Made by a program: the position numbers and the translations under genes. From contig OZ004588.1 in the NCBI GenBank assembly GCA_963924555.1, positions 3,100,001 through 3,164,000 on the forward strand: a DNA stretch of 64,000 bases. Direction: 5' to 3'. Position 1 is the first letter of the stretch, and each line of letters starts with the position of its first letter. Of the stretch, positions 47,633-59,900 are shown one piece after another. The DNA comes from Crambe crambe. Its lineage: Eukaryota; Porifera; Demospongiae; Poecilosclerida; Crambeidae. The notes under the pieces were generated by a model. That model did not search any database. It was not told the origin of the DNA and saw nothing but the letters and a program-made list of their open reading frames with translations.

Positions 47633-50361
47633 GTAACCATCAATCCTTCTCAATTTTGTCTGTTGGATCCAAGCAACCCTTACTTGGTTACTTTCCTTTT
47701 TCCTTTTAATTTGATGTGGATTTTGAACATTGCAAATTGTATTTCTACCATCCCTTGCTCAAGCCTTTTTGTGGGGAACTGGCTCAGAATGCAAGTTCGA
47801 CAATAAGACCACATATGTGCAGTGGATACCAGTTGCATAGGGTACATATAATCAGTACATCTTCTGATTGTCCCTCCCTCCCCTATATATTGCACCATCT
47901 CACTTTGTCCCTAGAGTAGATAGTGCTGAGAGAGAGTTCATTGACCTGACACCTCATGTGTCAATCTAGATATAGTGAGATGTTTTTGAGTGTTGAGACC
48001 CCTTACCTTGTTGAATTAGTGAAATCATTTTGAGCCATGGGTCATTCCATATCAATTCAACGAAAGTTGAAATGTGACCCCTTCAGAATTGGATAAAATT
48101 TGGTTTGTATGTGGGGAATGATATAATAACCTCTTGTGAAAAATGTTTAGTGTGGATACTGTATGGCTTCTCAGCTAGAGCCAATAAAAACCGATAAAAT
48201 CCGCTATTTTTGGAGCAGTGGCTACACTGTAACTTTTGGACCATAAACATTTAGGACTATTAATGAATATCCTGTTATAGAGTGAAAATTTTTCTTTTAT
48301 TTGATGTTTTATGGCTTCATCCAATAAAAATTTGGTGTTGTGCTTAATTAATAACCTTTGAACCCTGACCAGTTGAAAAATCCTGTTTAGATTTTTTTAA
48401 GTTTTCACAGACATTCTCTTTGTAACATCCTCTTGTGATCCTACAAGACACCCTGTCCTAGACAGGCTATCAGTATGTCCCCCTCCCCCCTCTACTAGTA
48501 TGGATAGTGTTGAGAGGAGGTTTGTAGACCTGAACATCTCATGGCATATCCCTGTTGATCTAGAGGTTGACATTGACTATTCTGAACTTGTGATTTTCTA
48601 ATGTTGAAACCCTTTACCCACTCAGCAGTTGTGCAGGAATTTGACTTCAAATATTAAGGTGTTTGAGAATGGAATGGGAGACATGCTGCACTTAGTAAAT
48701 ATTGTCTGAATTTTTTAATGTCTTGATCAGCACTCTCATGTGTACCATATTTACTGTCCATTATTTAGAAGTTTGAGTATTATGATGCTAGTGTGTGTGA
48801 TAGTCCCAGACAGATTAAACACAACCCTTTAGAGCATATCCTCCATTGGTTGGTATGTACGTATGTGAAATTCCTGCCAGGTTGGGACTGTTACAAAAGC
48901 ACATACGTAAAGTATGACATAGTGTTAAGATATCATGTGACAGGTGGGTTGCATAACATCTCTACAAAGGAGGACAAAAGGTTGGGTCCCAAGTGTGTCA
49001 GGTTCCACTGCAATAATCTCTATCCCAGTCCCAATATGTCTTCTGATTGCCCCTCCCCCCTCCCCCTAATAATTACATTGTCCCATCTCACTTTGTCCCT
49101 AGCATCACTTTGCATCTAGCATTGATAGTGAACACTTCATGCCCCACCCTTTTCTTTCTAGATGGTTTCACTTTCTATTGATTATATGAGGCTTTATATC
49201 ATCCATTAAAATTAATTTGAGTAGTAGCTTTGATAGAGATTTGAGGAGGGTGTGCTACTTTATGGATTCATAATACGAGCATGTTACTGATGGCCTTTTC
49301 CCCGTGGTAGTTTCATGGTAATTGCTGTCAACCATATAGTGGAGTAAATCCATAGTGGACCTTGTTCTTAATGATGCTCACCCTTGGAGGTATATAATAC
49401 ATTGGATGCTGCTCACCCACCTTCCTGTACTATTACATTGATGCTCACCACATTTCCCATATTGATTAATGTATGGTAGTAACACATTGGATGTTGCTCA
49501 CCACCCATCCTGTATTGCATTCCTAATGATGTGTAACTCTTTGCTTGTCTAGAACATAGCATAAGGCAAATCGACCGTATTAATGACACGGAAAGTGTAC
49601 TGTAGTAAACAAACGTAAACGGAGTCTAAAGAAATGGCTGTATTGAAAAATGTATGGGAAAAGCTTAAAAAAGATTTCCAGAGAACTACGTATTTATCAG
49701 CTGTAGTATGAAAGTAAGTTACTAGCTCACGTTATCCATCCCTATGGCTCTGGAAGATTACTCAAAAGCTACAAAAACTGTCGACTAATGGTAGAATGGT
49801 AACTGCTACAGAAGTTCTCCTTTTTGTTGGATTCAGATAATAATTCTCAGAAACAGTCTTCATTTCATATTGTTAGAAAATCTAGTCGTATCCATCCATA
49901 CAGTCCTCGCTATAACAAGGAGCAAATTTGACCAAAATTGTGAAGCAGTTTATGACAGAAAAGCTTGGCTCATGTTTTATAAACTTTGTTATGATCATGT
50001 ATTTTATGCTATAAAATAGTCTAAAAGTATCTTTCCTGACATATAGTGGAGCAAAAGAATGGGATGGACGATTGTTGATATTTGATTTTCAACAGGTGGT
50101 CGAAAATAAGTAACGGTGGTCGATTGATGGTGCTTTAGTTGATGTAGTAGATTCAGGGTTACAAAATTTCAATCATGAGAGAAATGATTTATATGATGTT
50201 AAAGAGTTACTTTCCCTATGGTTGTTGTTTGAGGCTTTGACGACCATTATGGTACGATGTTAATAGTCTGGTCGAAAGACGATGGTAATATGTTTTGAAT
50301 ACGTTTTGAATACCAGTTGCCTGAGTTGTTGCCAGTATTTTTAAGTTTCCAGTATTTTCAG

Positions 50362-50422
50362 CATTTAGTAGGACTAGAGCAGTTGCACTAAAGCTAGCCA
50401 TACCAGCTGTGTGTATGGACAG
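50362..50422 (+). CDS. 61-nt exon-like module (copy)
   Basis: Bounded by TTTTCAG and GTGGTA; nearly identical to 5437-5497 although 45 kb away. Confidence 0.35.
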
Positions 50423-50695
50423 GTGGTACCATCTCGTACTGGTACTGGCAAGCTGTAGACTGCTCAAGCCCTTGAGTGTTCTATGAGGCCTGGTATAACC
50501 TTATTCATACCACTAAGGTGTGCAATTACCATTGTTCAGTGATTGTTGAAACTATTTTGTCCTGCACTTACTGGGTATTCATTACTCTCTGTTTTCTGCT
50601 GCCGCTAAAGGAAAACTGAGATCTGCATTTCGTCCTTGTAAAACTTGGTTGCTGCTGATTTTGTTGACTCCACCTCTTCTTCCCTCCTCCCACAG

Positions 50696-50776
50696 AGATT
50701 GCCTCACCCCAATAAATGGGTCCAGCTGGTCCTTACTGAAGAGCACTTGTACACATGGATTCTGGATCAATTGAAG
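50696..50776 (+). CDS. Penultimate exon-like module, open copy
   Basis: TCCCACAG acceptor, GTATGT donor, 81 nt open: RLPHPNKWVQLVLTEEHLYT WILDQLK. Predicted helical. Frame preserved against 45417 (three-base length difference). Confidence 0.45.
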
Positions 50777-51012
50777 GTATGTACATGGAGTTATTCATAT
50801 GCAGAAAGGTTACTTATTTGACCCTTCTATATCAATGATGTGGTTAATGAACCTTTGATGTATGAGATAATCCCTACACACTTACCTCAGCCTATTTCAA
50901 TTCCAGTGTCTTCCCTCACACCTCCCAATCACTATGACTTGTAACTATAGGCTGTGAATTGATTATGGCCCTGTAAAGTCAATAATGATCCTTTGACCTT
51001 TGCCCTTTCTAG

Positions 51013-51092
51013 GAGAGATGAGGGTTGATGTATCATCACAAGAATCTGAAGATGACAAACTCTATCACTTCATGAATTTATGGAGGCTTTAA
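51013..51092 (+). CDS. Terminal exon-like module, copy 3
   Basis: CCTTTCTAG acceptor; in the phase-1 frame GEMRVDVSSQESEDDKLYHF MNLWRL then TAA at 51090. In phase 0, which follows directly from 50696, it stops after two codons. Confidence 0.35.
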
Positions 51093-51189
51093 CTCTACTG
51101 AGAACCAGTGGTGACTGATCAGCCCACCCATGTGGCAACACCCACTTATATTGTGTTGTCTAATTTTATCATCATTATTTTGTATGAGA

Positions 51190-52028
51190 GTTCAGTATCA
51201 TTATTTGATGTGACCAGTTGATACTTTATTGTCAAAATTAATAATACACAATAGCTACAAAAAGAAGTTACAACAAAGTCCAAAATAGCACTCCAGTAGG
51301 TCCAGTACAGTTCAATTTCAATGTGGTATCAATTCATCAGATGGTGAGGCCGTTTGCAACTGAACACTCGATTAGAAAGGAGAAGAAGAGTACTGGATGA
51401 CATATACATCATATTATTGCTCTCAGGGTGGTGGCACATCCCGCCCACACATGGTTGCTAAGGGGTCATATACTTGCACCATAGATTTTTAACTGCACAT
51501 GGCTATAAAGCAGCTTAGTAATACTACACACAAAAAAAGAAGAAGAAAGGTCAAGTCCTGCAGGTGCTATGAACAGTTTTCGAATTCAAAGTAAAAAGCA
51601 TTACTTCTCATCAACCACCAAACTTCACTGGTTTGTAGCTTTCTAGCATCACTCTCTAAAAAATTTCAGAAGGGTTTGTTGATATCTATTTTACTTCTTG
51701 ATTTGGCCCAGAAACTTAAATACTCACTTTTGGGAACTCAAAAAGTAAAGTAGCTAGATACCAACAAATCCTTCTGTAATTTTGTAGAGAGGGCTACTAA
51801 GAAGCTTTAGGCCAAAAATCAGCCACTTAATTTCAGCAGTCAGTGAGAAACAATGCCTTTTATCTCTAGAGTAAAAAGATTCATATCACCTGTAAGAATT
51901 AACCATTTTAGTGTGTGTATTAGTGATATAGCTACTATCATATAACACTGTGCAATTTGAAGTCCATATATAGCTATAGTAATTTTGGAGTTTTTAATAT
52001 TTAACTGTTAGCACGTGCATTGCTATGT
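51190..52028. other. Intergenic, nothing supported
   Basis: AT-rich with no ORF or repeat I can name. Confidence 0.5.
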
Positions 52029-52036
52029 GCCACCAC

Positions 52037-52890
52037 TAGGCCTCGATAAATTATGCTAGCATTATTTTTGAGTATTTTAGGTATGTCAAAGCATAAGCAT
52101 AATAGGCATCATTTTGAGAATTTTAATTAATTGCTTATTAATTTTTATGCCTGTAGCCATAGAGTCTGCATGCACAGCAGCATGCAAAGTGGAGTTAGCT
52201 AAATGTATACAGGGCTCAATTGCAAGGTTGAGTCTCTCAGCACTGTGTCTGAGCACATGATATACAGCTGGAATGGCTGAAGCAAGTGACCTTGTTGTTT
52301 TTGGTACAGACAGCTCACTGAGCTCAGGATTGGAAACAGTGATTATGACATCACTAGACCTATCATTCAAGTACCAGTAGTTAGTCTTCTAGATAAGCTC
52401 AGAAAAGCATCCTATAGGAGAGGGCCTTTCAGATGCAGCTCGTGTTGATCAAGTGAAAGTAGTCACATGCAGGATCTCGCATAGAAGCTACTAAGACATT
52501 GGAACCTATGGCTAGCTCAGTGGAAAGGGAAATGATTAATTGGCGTGCAACTATAAAGCCTGCAAAATTGCTTTACTCATGCAACCTTCATCAGCAACAG
52601 CGGAGTGCATTTTTCACTGTTATCAAATTTTTTAATTCTCAGCAAACTTCTTCTTTGGAAGACTACATTGAAACATCAACTACAGAAAAGTAGCTAACAG
52701 TTTCGTAACAGTGAATGGGAATAATGAGTATAATGGGTCTCATTTTGTCACAATGTGAATGGGAATAATTAGCATAATGGGTTCAATTTTTCAGCATAAT
52801 AGGTAGATTTCAAAGCATAATAGGCACTGTGCATGGGAATTTGAGAATAACATAATAGGGAGAAAAGCTAGCATAATTTATCGAGGCCTA
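52037..52890. mobile_element. hAT MITE with perfect 24-bp TIRs and 8-bp TSD
   Basis: TAGGCCTCGATAAATTATGC(TAGC) at 52037-52060 and its exact complement at 52867-52890. Flanked by GCCACCAC on both sides (52029-52036, 52891-52898). Subterminal GCATAATAGG-type repeats. Contains a 94-codon minus-strand open frame (52370-52086) and a 64-codon plus-strand one, neither recognised; they could be transposase or captured relics. Confidence 0.95.
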
Positions 52891-52899
52891 GCCACCACC

Positions 52900-54000
52900 C
52901 TTAAAGAAAGGTTTGAAACATCTGGAGTGGAGATAATGTGGGAAATCCCCCTCCCTCAGCAAAATATCGTGTTGCTGCAATCACTGATAGTTGATGTTGT
53001 ATACGTTATAGATGGAGTTTTGTGCCTTTCCATTTCTTTTGCATCATTACTATATATAGTGTATACAATTGCAGAACGAGATGATGAAGTACTCAAGGAA
53101 GAGGAGCAGTTGTAATTGTAAGAGACCAAACCCTTACAGTAACCAAATCATCACCTGTATAATAGTTTCTTTAAGATCCATTTGATCCTATAAGAGGTAT
53201 GCATATGTGGTAAAATGATATGGCAGCAAGCAACCCTTACTTGGTTATCAAACATCAAGGCTGTGGTTGTATGTACTACTAGTATGTGGAATCATGCTCT
53301 TACAGAGGATTGCAGGTTGGAGGGAGATAATTTTGCTTATTGACATAATATACCACTAGCCATTGTTCAGGACAATAGCTGGTGGCCTCTTATATGAAGC
53401 CTTCTCCCTATGCATAGCTACATACATGAAAGAGAGAGAGAAAACAGACCAGGAACAAGTAAGGGAAAAACATTTCTATGAAATCAAAAAAATGTAGGGA
53501 TGACCATTGCTCAAAATGTAAGGAAACAAGGGTAGTGAGTGGAAATGGGATCGATCTTTGTTCTGTATATCCAGCCAACGATCCCTACATATACGTATAT
53601 TTCTGCACTATAATCTGTTAATATGTATGTAGGGATTGTTGGCTCGATCTACAGGACAAAGATTGATCCCATTTCCCTTGTTTCCTTTTTTGAGCAATGG
53701 TCATCCCTACATTTTTTTTTAATTTTTCTTATTGCACGGATATGATCCTTGATTATTTTTGGCTTTTTGTAGTCTGAAGTGGGCATCCAGTATTCAAAGC
53801 TTCACGCTTCGTGTGGGAGGGGGTACACTCTCCCCCTCGAAGCAGCCTCTGGCCACACATCACAGATAACCTTGTCAGTATTGCTCCCATACTAAAAATC
53901 CTCTTCCTCTGCCTATGTTTATGCCACCCCTTTCTATGTTGAGGATAGACCTCCTTTTTACATCAACCTTAATACATTTTAAATACACATCCACCACCTC
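52900..54000 (+). repeat. Module block fragment, copy 4
   Basis: Aligns with 3990-4560: the GGAGATAATGTG...TCCCCCTCCC lead, a GTGTTGCTGC..TCACT piece, then the 71-nt module (here 53075-53139, 65 nt, in-frame 6-nt deletion, donor weakened to AGTAACC). Interrupted by the foldback at 53492. Confidence 0.55.
53492..53713. mobile_element. Foldback element, about 100-bp arms
   Basis: TGTAGGGATGACCATTGCTC at 53493 pairs with GAGCAATGGTCATCCCTACA ending at 53712. Arms 53492-53596 and 53628-53713 with a 30-nt AT-rich centre and a small deletion in the right arm. Flanked by A-run and T-run. Confidence 0.85.
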
Positions 54001-54340
54001 GATTATGTACTTTATAGCATACTGTAAAATTATTTTGGTACATTTTATCATTTTTAAAAAATTATAACCAGTGAGCTAAAAAGGGGCCTATATGTAAAAA
54101 CTATGGTATCCTATTACTAGCTAATTTTTTACTATAATTGTAATTTCTTATTTCGCTATAATTCCATTTTGACACTACATGTAGCAACCACCCAATGGTG
54201 GAAATCCGTTCTTTTGACAATACTTCCAATATCCCCGGCCCTGTAACACATGTGTAGTGTGCACACACTGAGCATGAGTTAGTAAACATTATTTTAATTA
54301 GTTTTTGTGGTCAGATTAACATGAGTAATTCTAAATCAAC

Positions 54341-54583
54341 TGCGCATGCGTAGTTCTCATGATTGCATATCATCACGGCAATATAGAGAGCTTTTTCTCT
54401 TATCATCGGGTTTGATTTGCGTGAGTGTTGGAGTCAGTTTGCTGATAGATTGTGTCTAAACTAGTGCTAGAGTAGTAGTTTCTCTTCTAAGAGTACTCGG
54501 CGTAACTAACTAGTTGAAGTAGCGCCAGCTTACTTGTGGTCATTTTGGGAGGGCGGGGCTCGCTCTTGATCTCCAAAGCAAAG
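54341..54583 (+). promoter_or_regulatory. Promoter and 5' non-coding exon of gene B
   Basis: TGCGCATGCG at 54341 is an NRF1-like site. A GC-richer leader follows to AAAGCAAAG with donor GTACGT at 54584. The next acceptor is CATTTTAG at 56048, ten nt before the start codon of gene B. Transcription start not determinable. Confidence 0.45.
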
Positions 54584-54681
54584 GTACGTATGATAGTCAT
54601 CACTAAATAGCTACACTAGCTATAATATGGGTTGCAACTACAGACTCTTGAGCGGTCAGCACAGTCAAGCAGCTGAAGTTC

Positions 54682-55368
54682 TAGGGCTCAATAAATTATG
54701 CTCCAAATTCTCCCCATAATGCTATTCCCTAATTCTCATGCACATAATGCACAAATTCTTGATCATAGTTTTAAAAAGTTATCTAGCTATAGCTAGTTGT
54801 ATTGGAGCATAGAAGTTTAAATAGTGTCATCCAAAGCAGAAGTTTGCTGGTCTGAAAAGTGAAAAACAAAAAAAAAAACAAAAAAAAAATAAAACGAAAC
54901 AAAACAAAACAAAACAAAGCACTCTGCTGCAGTAGAGGAGGGCTGTACTAACAGAATCTGTCTGCAAGTAACAGACCAGTGAGGGAGCTGATTAGCATAT
55001 TTCTTCCACCATTCAAGCTTATCCACTTCAGAAGAAATCACCATCCACTTTTAAGTTGGAAGTTCTAAATCTTCTATTTGATCACCGAAAAAACTTGTTG
55101 TAGTCAATTAGTAAACTTGCAATGAACAGTCTCTGTGACTTAGTAGTGATTGTAATGGCCAAAATGTTCATATCTTAGGCTATTTCAGTCTCCTATCTCT
55201 TTATGTTGCAAAGTTGATGTTTAGCTAGCTAGCTATAATGTGTAATGATGTCCAAATTCTACTTAAAATGCTAAAAAATGCTGCAGCACACCTAAAATGC
55301 TCAGAATGCTTCAGTGTGCGTGCACTCATAATGCGCTTAAAAAATGCCGGCACAATTATTAAGGCCTA
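54682..55368. mobile_element. hAT MITE in gene B intron 1
   Basis: Ends TAGGGCTCAATAAATTATGC and the complement of TAGGCCTTAATAATTGTGCC; flanks TGAAGTTC (54674-54681) and TGAAGTTA (55369-55376), 7 of 8 matching. Related ends to the 52037 element. Confidence 0.75.
54852..54918. repeat. A-rich (AAAAC)n low-complexity tract
   Basis: Runs of A with AAAAC pentamers, inside the MITE at 54682. Confidence 0.9.
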
Positions 55369-56058
55369 TGAAGTTATTTCGATATCTCAAGATTTTCATT
55401 GGCAAATTTTAATAGCTCAACACTATCATAGCTAGCTAGTGCCTGATGGATAAAAACAGATGAAGGAATGCTTTGAAGCCTGTGGTCAATGTATAAAGGA
55501 AATCTTCATACTAGCAGTAGTAGTAGCTATAGCTAATACAACTTATAAAAAGGCTGGACTCGGTTTGTAACTATTAGCTATTAGAAAATTTCCTTAGCTG
55601 TTTTATTTTATGCATCAGCAGTTGAAATAGGAATATGAATAACAGGAGTAGTAGCTAATTCAGAATGTCTTCAACTCTGTGTAATAGCTAAATATCAATA
55701 AAAGCAGTCTGCATTAAGAGTATAATAGGAATAGGAATCAGACTTTGTGTAGCATGCTATGAATTATATATCAATATGTATAGCATGCTATGAATAATAA
55801 TTCATAACTAACTACATGTATAATTTCCAGCCATTCTCATATTATCTTACTGCATGTGAATCAGATGCAAGAAGAGAGAAATAATTGCTTTTGATGGCTT
55901 TACATTTTGAATGGCTGAGCATTTACCTTCAATATTAAAAGTAGGATGAGAATCGTGAGATTTATCGGCATAGTGGCAGTCCTTAGCTACTTTAAATCAA
56001 CTAGCTTTGATTCCTGTTGGAAAGGCAGTGATGAGCTTATCATTTTAGGTGTGAGAGG

Positions 56059-56269
56059 ATGATCAGGTCTGAACTGGTGCAGTTGTGGAAGTCTCGGGTC
56101 CAGTACCTGAGGCAATATTATTGCTTCAATGGCCATAGACCAAAGCAGAGAGACTACCCCGTCCTTTCCCGCCATGTCTGGTTCATCCCTTTCATTTTGA
56201 CTGCATGGTGGTTGTTGATAGCTGTCATCTTTTTATACAAGCTCAAAATGCAGGATTTATTAAACAACG
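56059..56269 (+). CDS. Gene B exon 2: start and transmembrane segment
   Basis: ATG in AGGATGA context after the acceptor at 56048; donor GTGAGA at 56270. 70 residues: basic N-terminus (LVQLWKSRVQYLRQYY) and a hydrophobic span VWFIPFILTAWWLLIAVIFL, fitting a signal anchor with the N-terminus in the cytosol. Confidence 0.65.
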
Positions 56270-56937
56270 GTGAGAATTATGTATAATTTATATTAAGTGT
56301 AATGGATAGTTAACCACTATGAATAAAGTTGGTAGAATTACTTTGAAGTGTCTAAATGAGCACCTAAATGAAGTGTCTCTACAAAGATTACCATATACCT
56401 TGGTCTGTTCATTACAGAGAGTTAGAATGTGTTGTTATAGTTACTTATAAGTTTGATCTTATTATAACTAGGGTATTTTGACAAGCATTGGGTAGACTTT
56501 GCCGGTTCCTGATCCTAAGAAAGCAAGCGATTATGTCCTGTCTTGGTGTGTCTAGCTACCAGGTAGCTCTATAGCTATGATGTTCCATTAAATCACTTCC
56601 TGTGTAAAGCTATAAACTTAACTAGTTGCCTATAGTTAGTAAAATCTGAAGTATTAAAAATCCATTCTTGGTGGTGTTGGTTACGCAATTAAACTTTGAT
56701 GACATTTAGGTTGCACAGAAGGTGATTTCAGACTTGTAAATGGAACTAGTACTGAGGGTTGTGTGGAGATATGTCTCAATGGAACTGTGTGTGACCAGAT
56801 GTGGAGTGACACTGATGCCAGTGTGGTCTACAAGCAACTGGGAATGTCATCTACAGGTAGCACTATAACCTAAACTGAATATTTGAGAAGTGGAAATGCA
56901 AAATAATTAGTCCATAATAAATTATTTAATATTGCAT

Positions 56938-56989
<52 letters not shown>

Positions 56990-59900
56990 AGTAGCTCTCT
57001 CCTACCCCTCCTCCTTAGAAAAAAAAATAAAGTCAAAAATTATGGTACTCATTATTCATAATGCATTCTATAATTCTACAGTATTGAAAGAAAGACGGAG
57101 CTTACATAATTATATTTTGAACTGGATTTTAAAGCTAATAATTTCACATAGCCCTACTACTTGATGATTGTCAAAACTCCAAATTACATGACTGGGACTT
57201 TGTACCCACAACCCAATGCTCCATGCTTGCATAAAAAATTCCATCCAGTCTCTGTGATAAATTTTTTCTTCTTCATCATCATCTCCTTTTGGCCAACAGC
57301 ACTATAAGTATAAATGAACATATAATATAGAGTTGACATCACACTAGCCTACTGAGCTGTCTGCGTTTAACTTTTCTGAGCATGGCTTAGAAATAGAACA
57401 TGGGTTATAATTATGATAGCAGCAAAGTACATAGTCTAGTAGTTAGCATTGAGATGGGAAGAATAAACTAAAGTGCTTGTAAATCAGAAACCTTATATTA
57501 CATCATAGAAAATTTCTTTGAGCTATTATAATTATTTTTATTTCTACTAATGAGATAAAATTGAAATACTTATACTTAACTCTTTTAATGCTCTGTTTTT
57601 CTATAGGTGATATCACAAGATACTTGCTTGCTTTGAACTTCCTGCTGGTATTGTTGTGGTGGAAGCTTGCCATAACTGAATCTGAAGGAATGCTTAGACC
57701 TCACCTATATAAAGGCCCCTGTGGTTCTATGTGCACCAATCACAAGCTTCAATATGGCTGCACTACTGCATACAAGAATGCTTCCATAAACACTTTACCA
57801 CCCCTTCGTGATGACTGGAAGTGGTATCAAAGAAGATCTCTTTTCACTATCCATTATTCTGACCTTCAAGTGTTGGCGCCATTAACATTATTATTGTGTG
57901 GTGATATTGAAACTAATCCTGGTCCTGGTGAGTATGTTACTTTATATTCAGTGTGTATTCAAGCAAGTGTATGTGAATCAAGTGTCTATATACGTACACA
58001 GTATGTGGGCTAATAATATACCAGAGAAAATTAATAGTATTCATGGCCACAAATGGCTGATTTTGTAACCTGATAGCTACTGTATGTCATAATATGCTAG
58101 TATGTGCATTGTACTAGACTGTATATCAACTATGTGGTAATAATGTACCAACTAAAACTCTTAATGCTATTTCATGTATTCTGAATTCATAATTCAGTGA
58201 GTGAGCGTAGCAATCAAGCTGACTCTGAGGCTAACCCTCAGCATATGTGCAAGGGTTATAGTGTGTGTCGTATGTGTATCTGTTACATCCATTACGAAGC
58301 CAGTAGTGGTTATAGTGCTTCAATTTCAGCATTAACAATGTCTAGACGATACTCTTCAGTGCTTAAATTTTTTGATAAAGGCTTTATTCCTGAAACTATA
58401 TGTTTGTCGACCATTAGCTACCTACTCATCTATAGGTGAGCTCTGTGTCTGTGGTACTCATTCATGAGTGTTATGATTTAAATAAATAGACTATTATATA
58501 ATCATGATGGGTGGAGTTTCATACTGATGTTATGATTTTATACCTTAGGAGTTAAAGATAGCAATGGTTCAGATAACCATAGTTAGTGTTTAGTAATCAA
58601 TAGCTTAAAAATTGCCTTAGTACTTCCACAAATTTCATTGTTAAATTTTTGTGGTCTGTTCAACAATTATTAACCCTGCACAGTAAAAAGTAACATGAAT
58701 TTCCCAATTTACAGTAACTAATTACTTGGTTTATCTACTAATCAAAATTCCTAGTTCAGAGTGGCTTTACAGCTAGCTATGGAATGACATCTGCTGATGG
58801 AGATAGAACGATACTTTTACCTAGAAATGAATGAACATAATATGAACAGTTAATGAAGATTCATCTTATTCAGTGAAAAAAAAGGTTCACTTCCCTTCCT
58901 GCTCCAAAAGAGCTGGATGAGGCTAGAGTATAGATAGATCTGTTTAATCAGGTATTTTAATGATGGAATCTTTGTTTTTATAGATATCGATGAAAAGACT
59001 CTGCTAAGTGAACTAGTTGCAGTAGAGATCAAGTGGCTTCAAATAGGCATCCAGTTTGGCATCAAAAGAGACAAACTTAAAACATTTGAAGAAAATCACT
59101 CTTCCACTTTCAGATGTTTGATGGAAACTGTGAGCTATTGGTTGAATGGGAATACAAATATTCCAGTATCCTGGGAATCTGTAGTCACAGTTCTTAATGA
59201 TCCTTCTGTTGATGAGTCAGGAATAGCAAAGCAAATACAGGAAAAGTACTGCTCCAAGAAAGGTATATTTTTGTGACCACATAATATTTAAAGCTTAGTG
59301 CTATACATTAATATGGCATGATATGAGGGGAATATGGGGAAATATTTAGTTTAAGGCTGTATTGGCCCAACTGCAGGGAGGGACAATATACAACCCGAGA
59401 ACTGAATATTATTTTAATACTTATTGTACACTCATGCATTGATATTTCTAGGCCTAGAAGCATCATGAGATAAACTGCTGCAGAATTCAATTAAGCTTAC
59501 CTATCACCTTCAGAAATTTCAGCCAATAACTCTACTAGGCTATTCCATGCATGTGTAGCCAAGGTGTTGATAATGCCATTGAATATCATGTGAAAATTAA
59601 AACTTCCAGATATACAGAAAAAGGAAAATGTGTTTCAAGGTTGCATGTGGAGAGGTGTATGTGACCTCTTTGTCAAATACTTGCCTAGCTAGCAATCAAG
59701 TAACAAATTTTAGCTAGAGATTAGCCGATTGACAATGCTATTTTCATATTTCATGAATATAGCCTGTTTGCAGAATTCATATGAATTACTACTAACTATA
59801 GAAGACTGCTGTAACTAAGTATATATTTTGTGGCCAATAATCATTATAATAATGGATGGCATTTTTTTAAAAAGCCTAGCCTTTCTCTGAACTATTACTG

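Larger units (their letters stand above)
40945..51180 (+). repeat. Reiterated exon-like module block, copy 3
   Basis: The longest block. FVDLNTSWP-type modules recur at about 42153, 42740, 43881, 45740, 46459, 46910, 47915 and 48499, interleaved with 71-nt modules and ending in the 61-nt, penultimate and terminal modules (50362, 50696, 51013) in the order of copies 1 and 2. The regions 48010-48450 and 49540-50220 have no counterpart in the other copies and no ORF I can assign. Confidence 0.55.

Noticed and set aside
49540-50220. Possible small gene beginning ATGGCTGTATTG at about 49634
   Set aside because: Only about 25 codons before a stop, no splice donor in a useful place.
57597-57927. 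2A motif as the start of a non-LTR retrotransposon ORF
   Set aside because: Such elements often carry NPGP near the ORF start, but no reverse transcriptase or endonuclease motif follows, and a consensus donor directly after NPGP links in phase to a Death-like exon.
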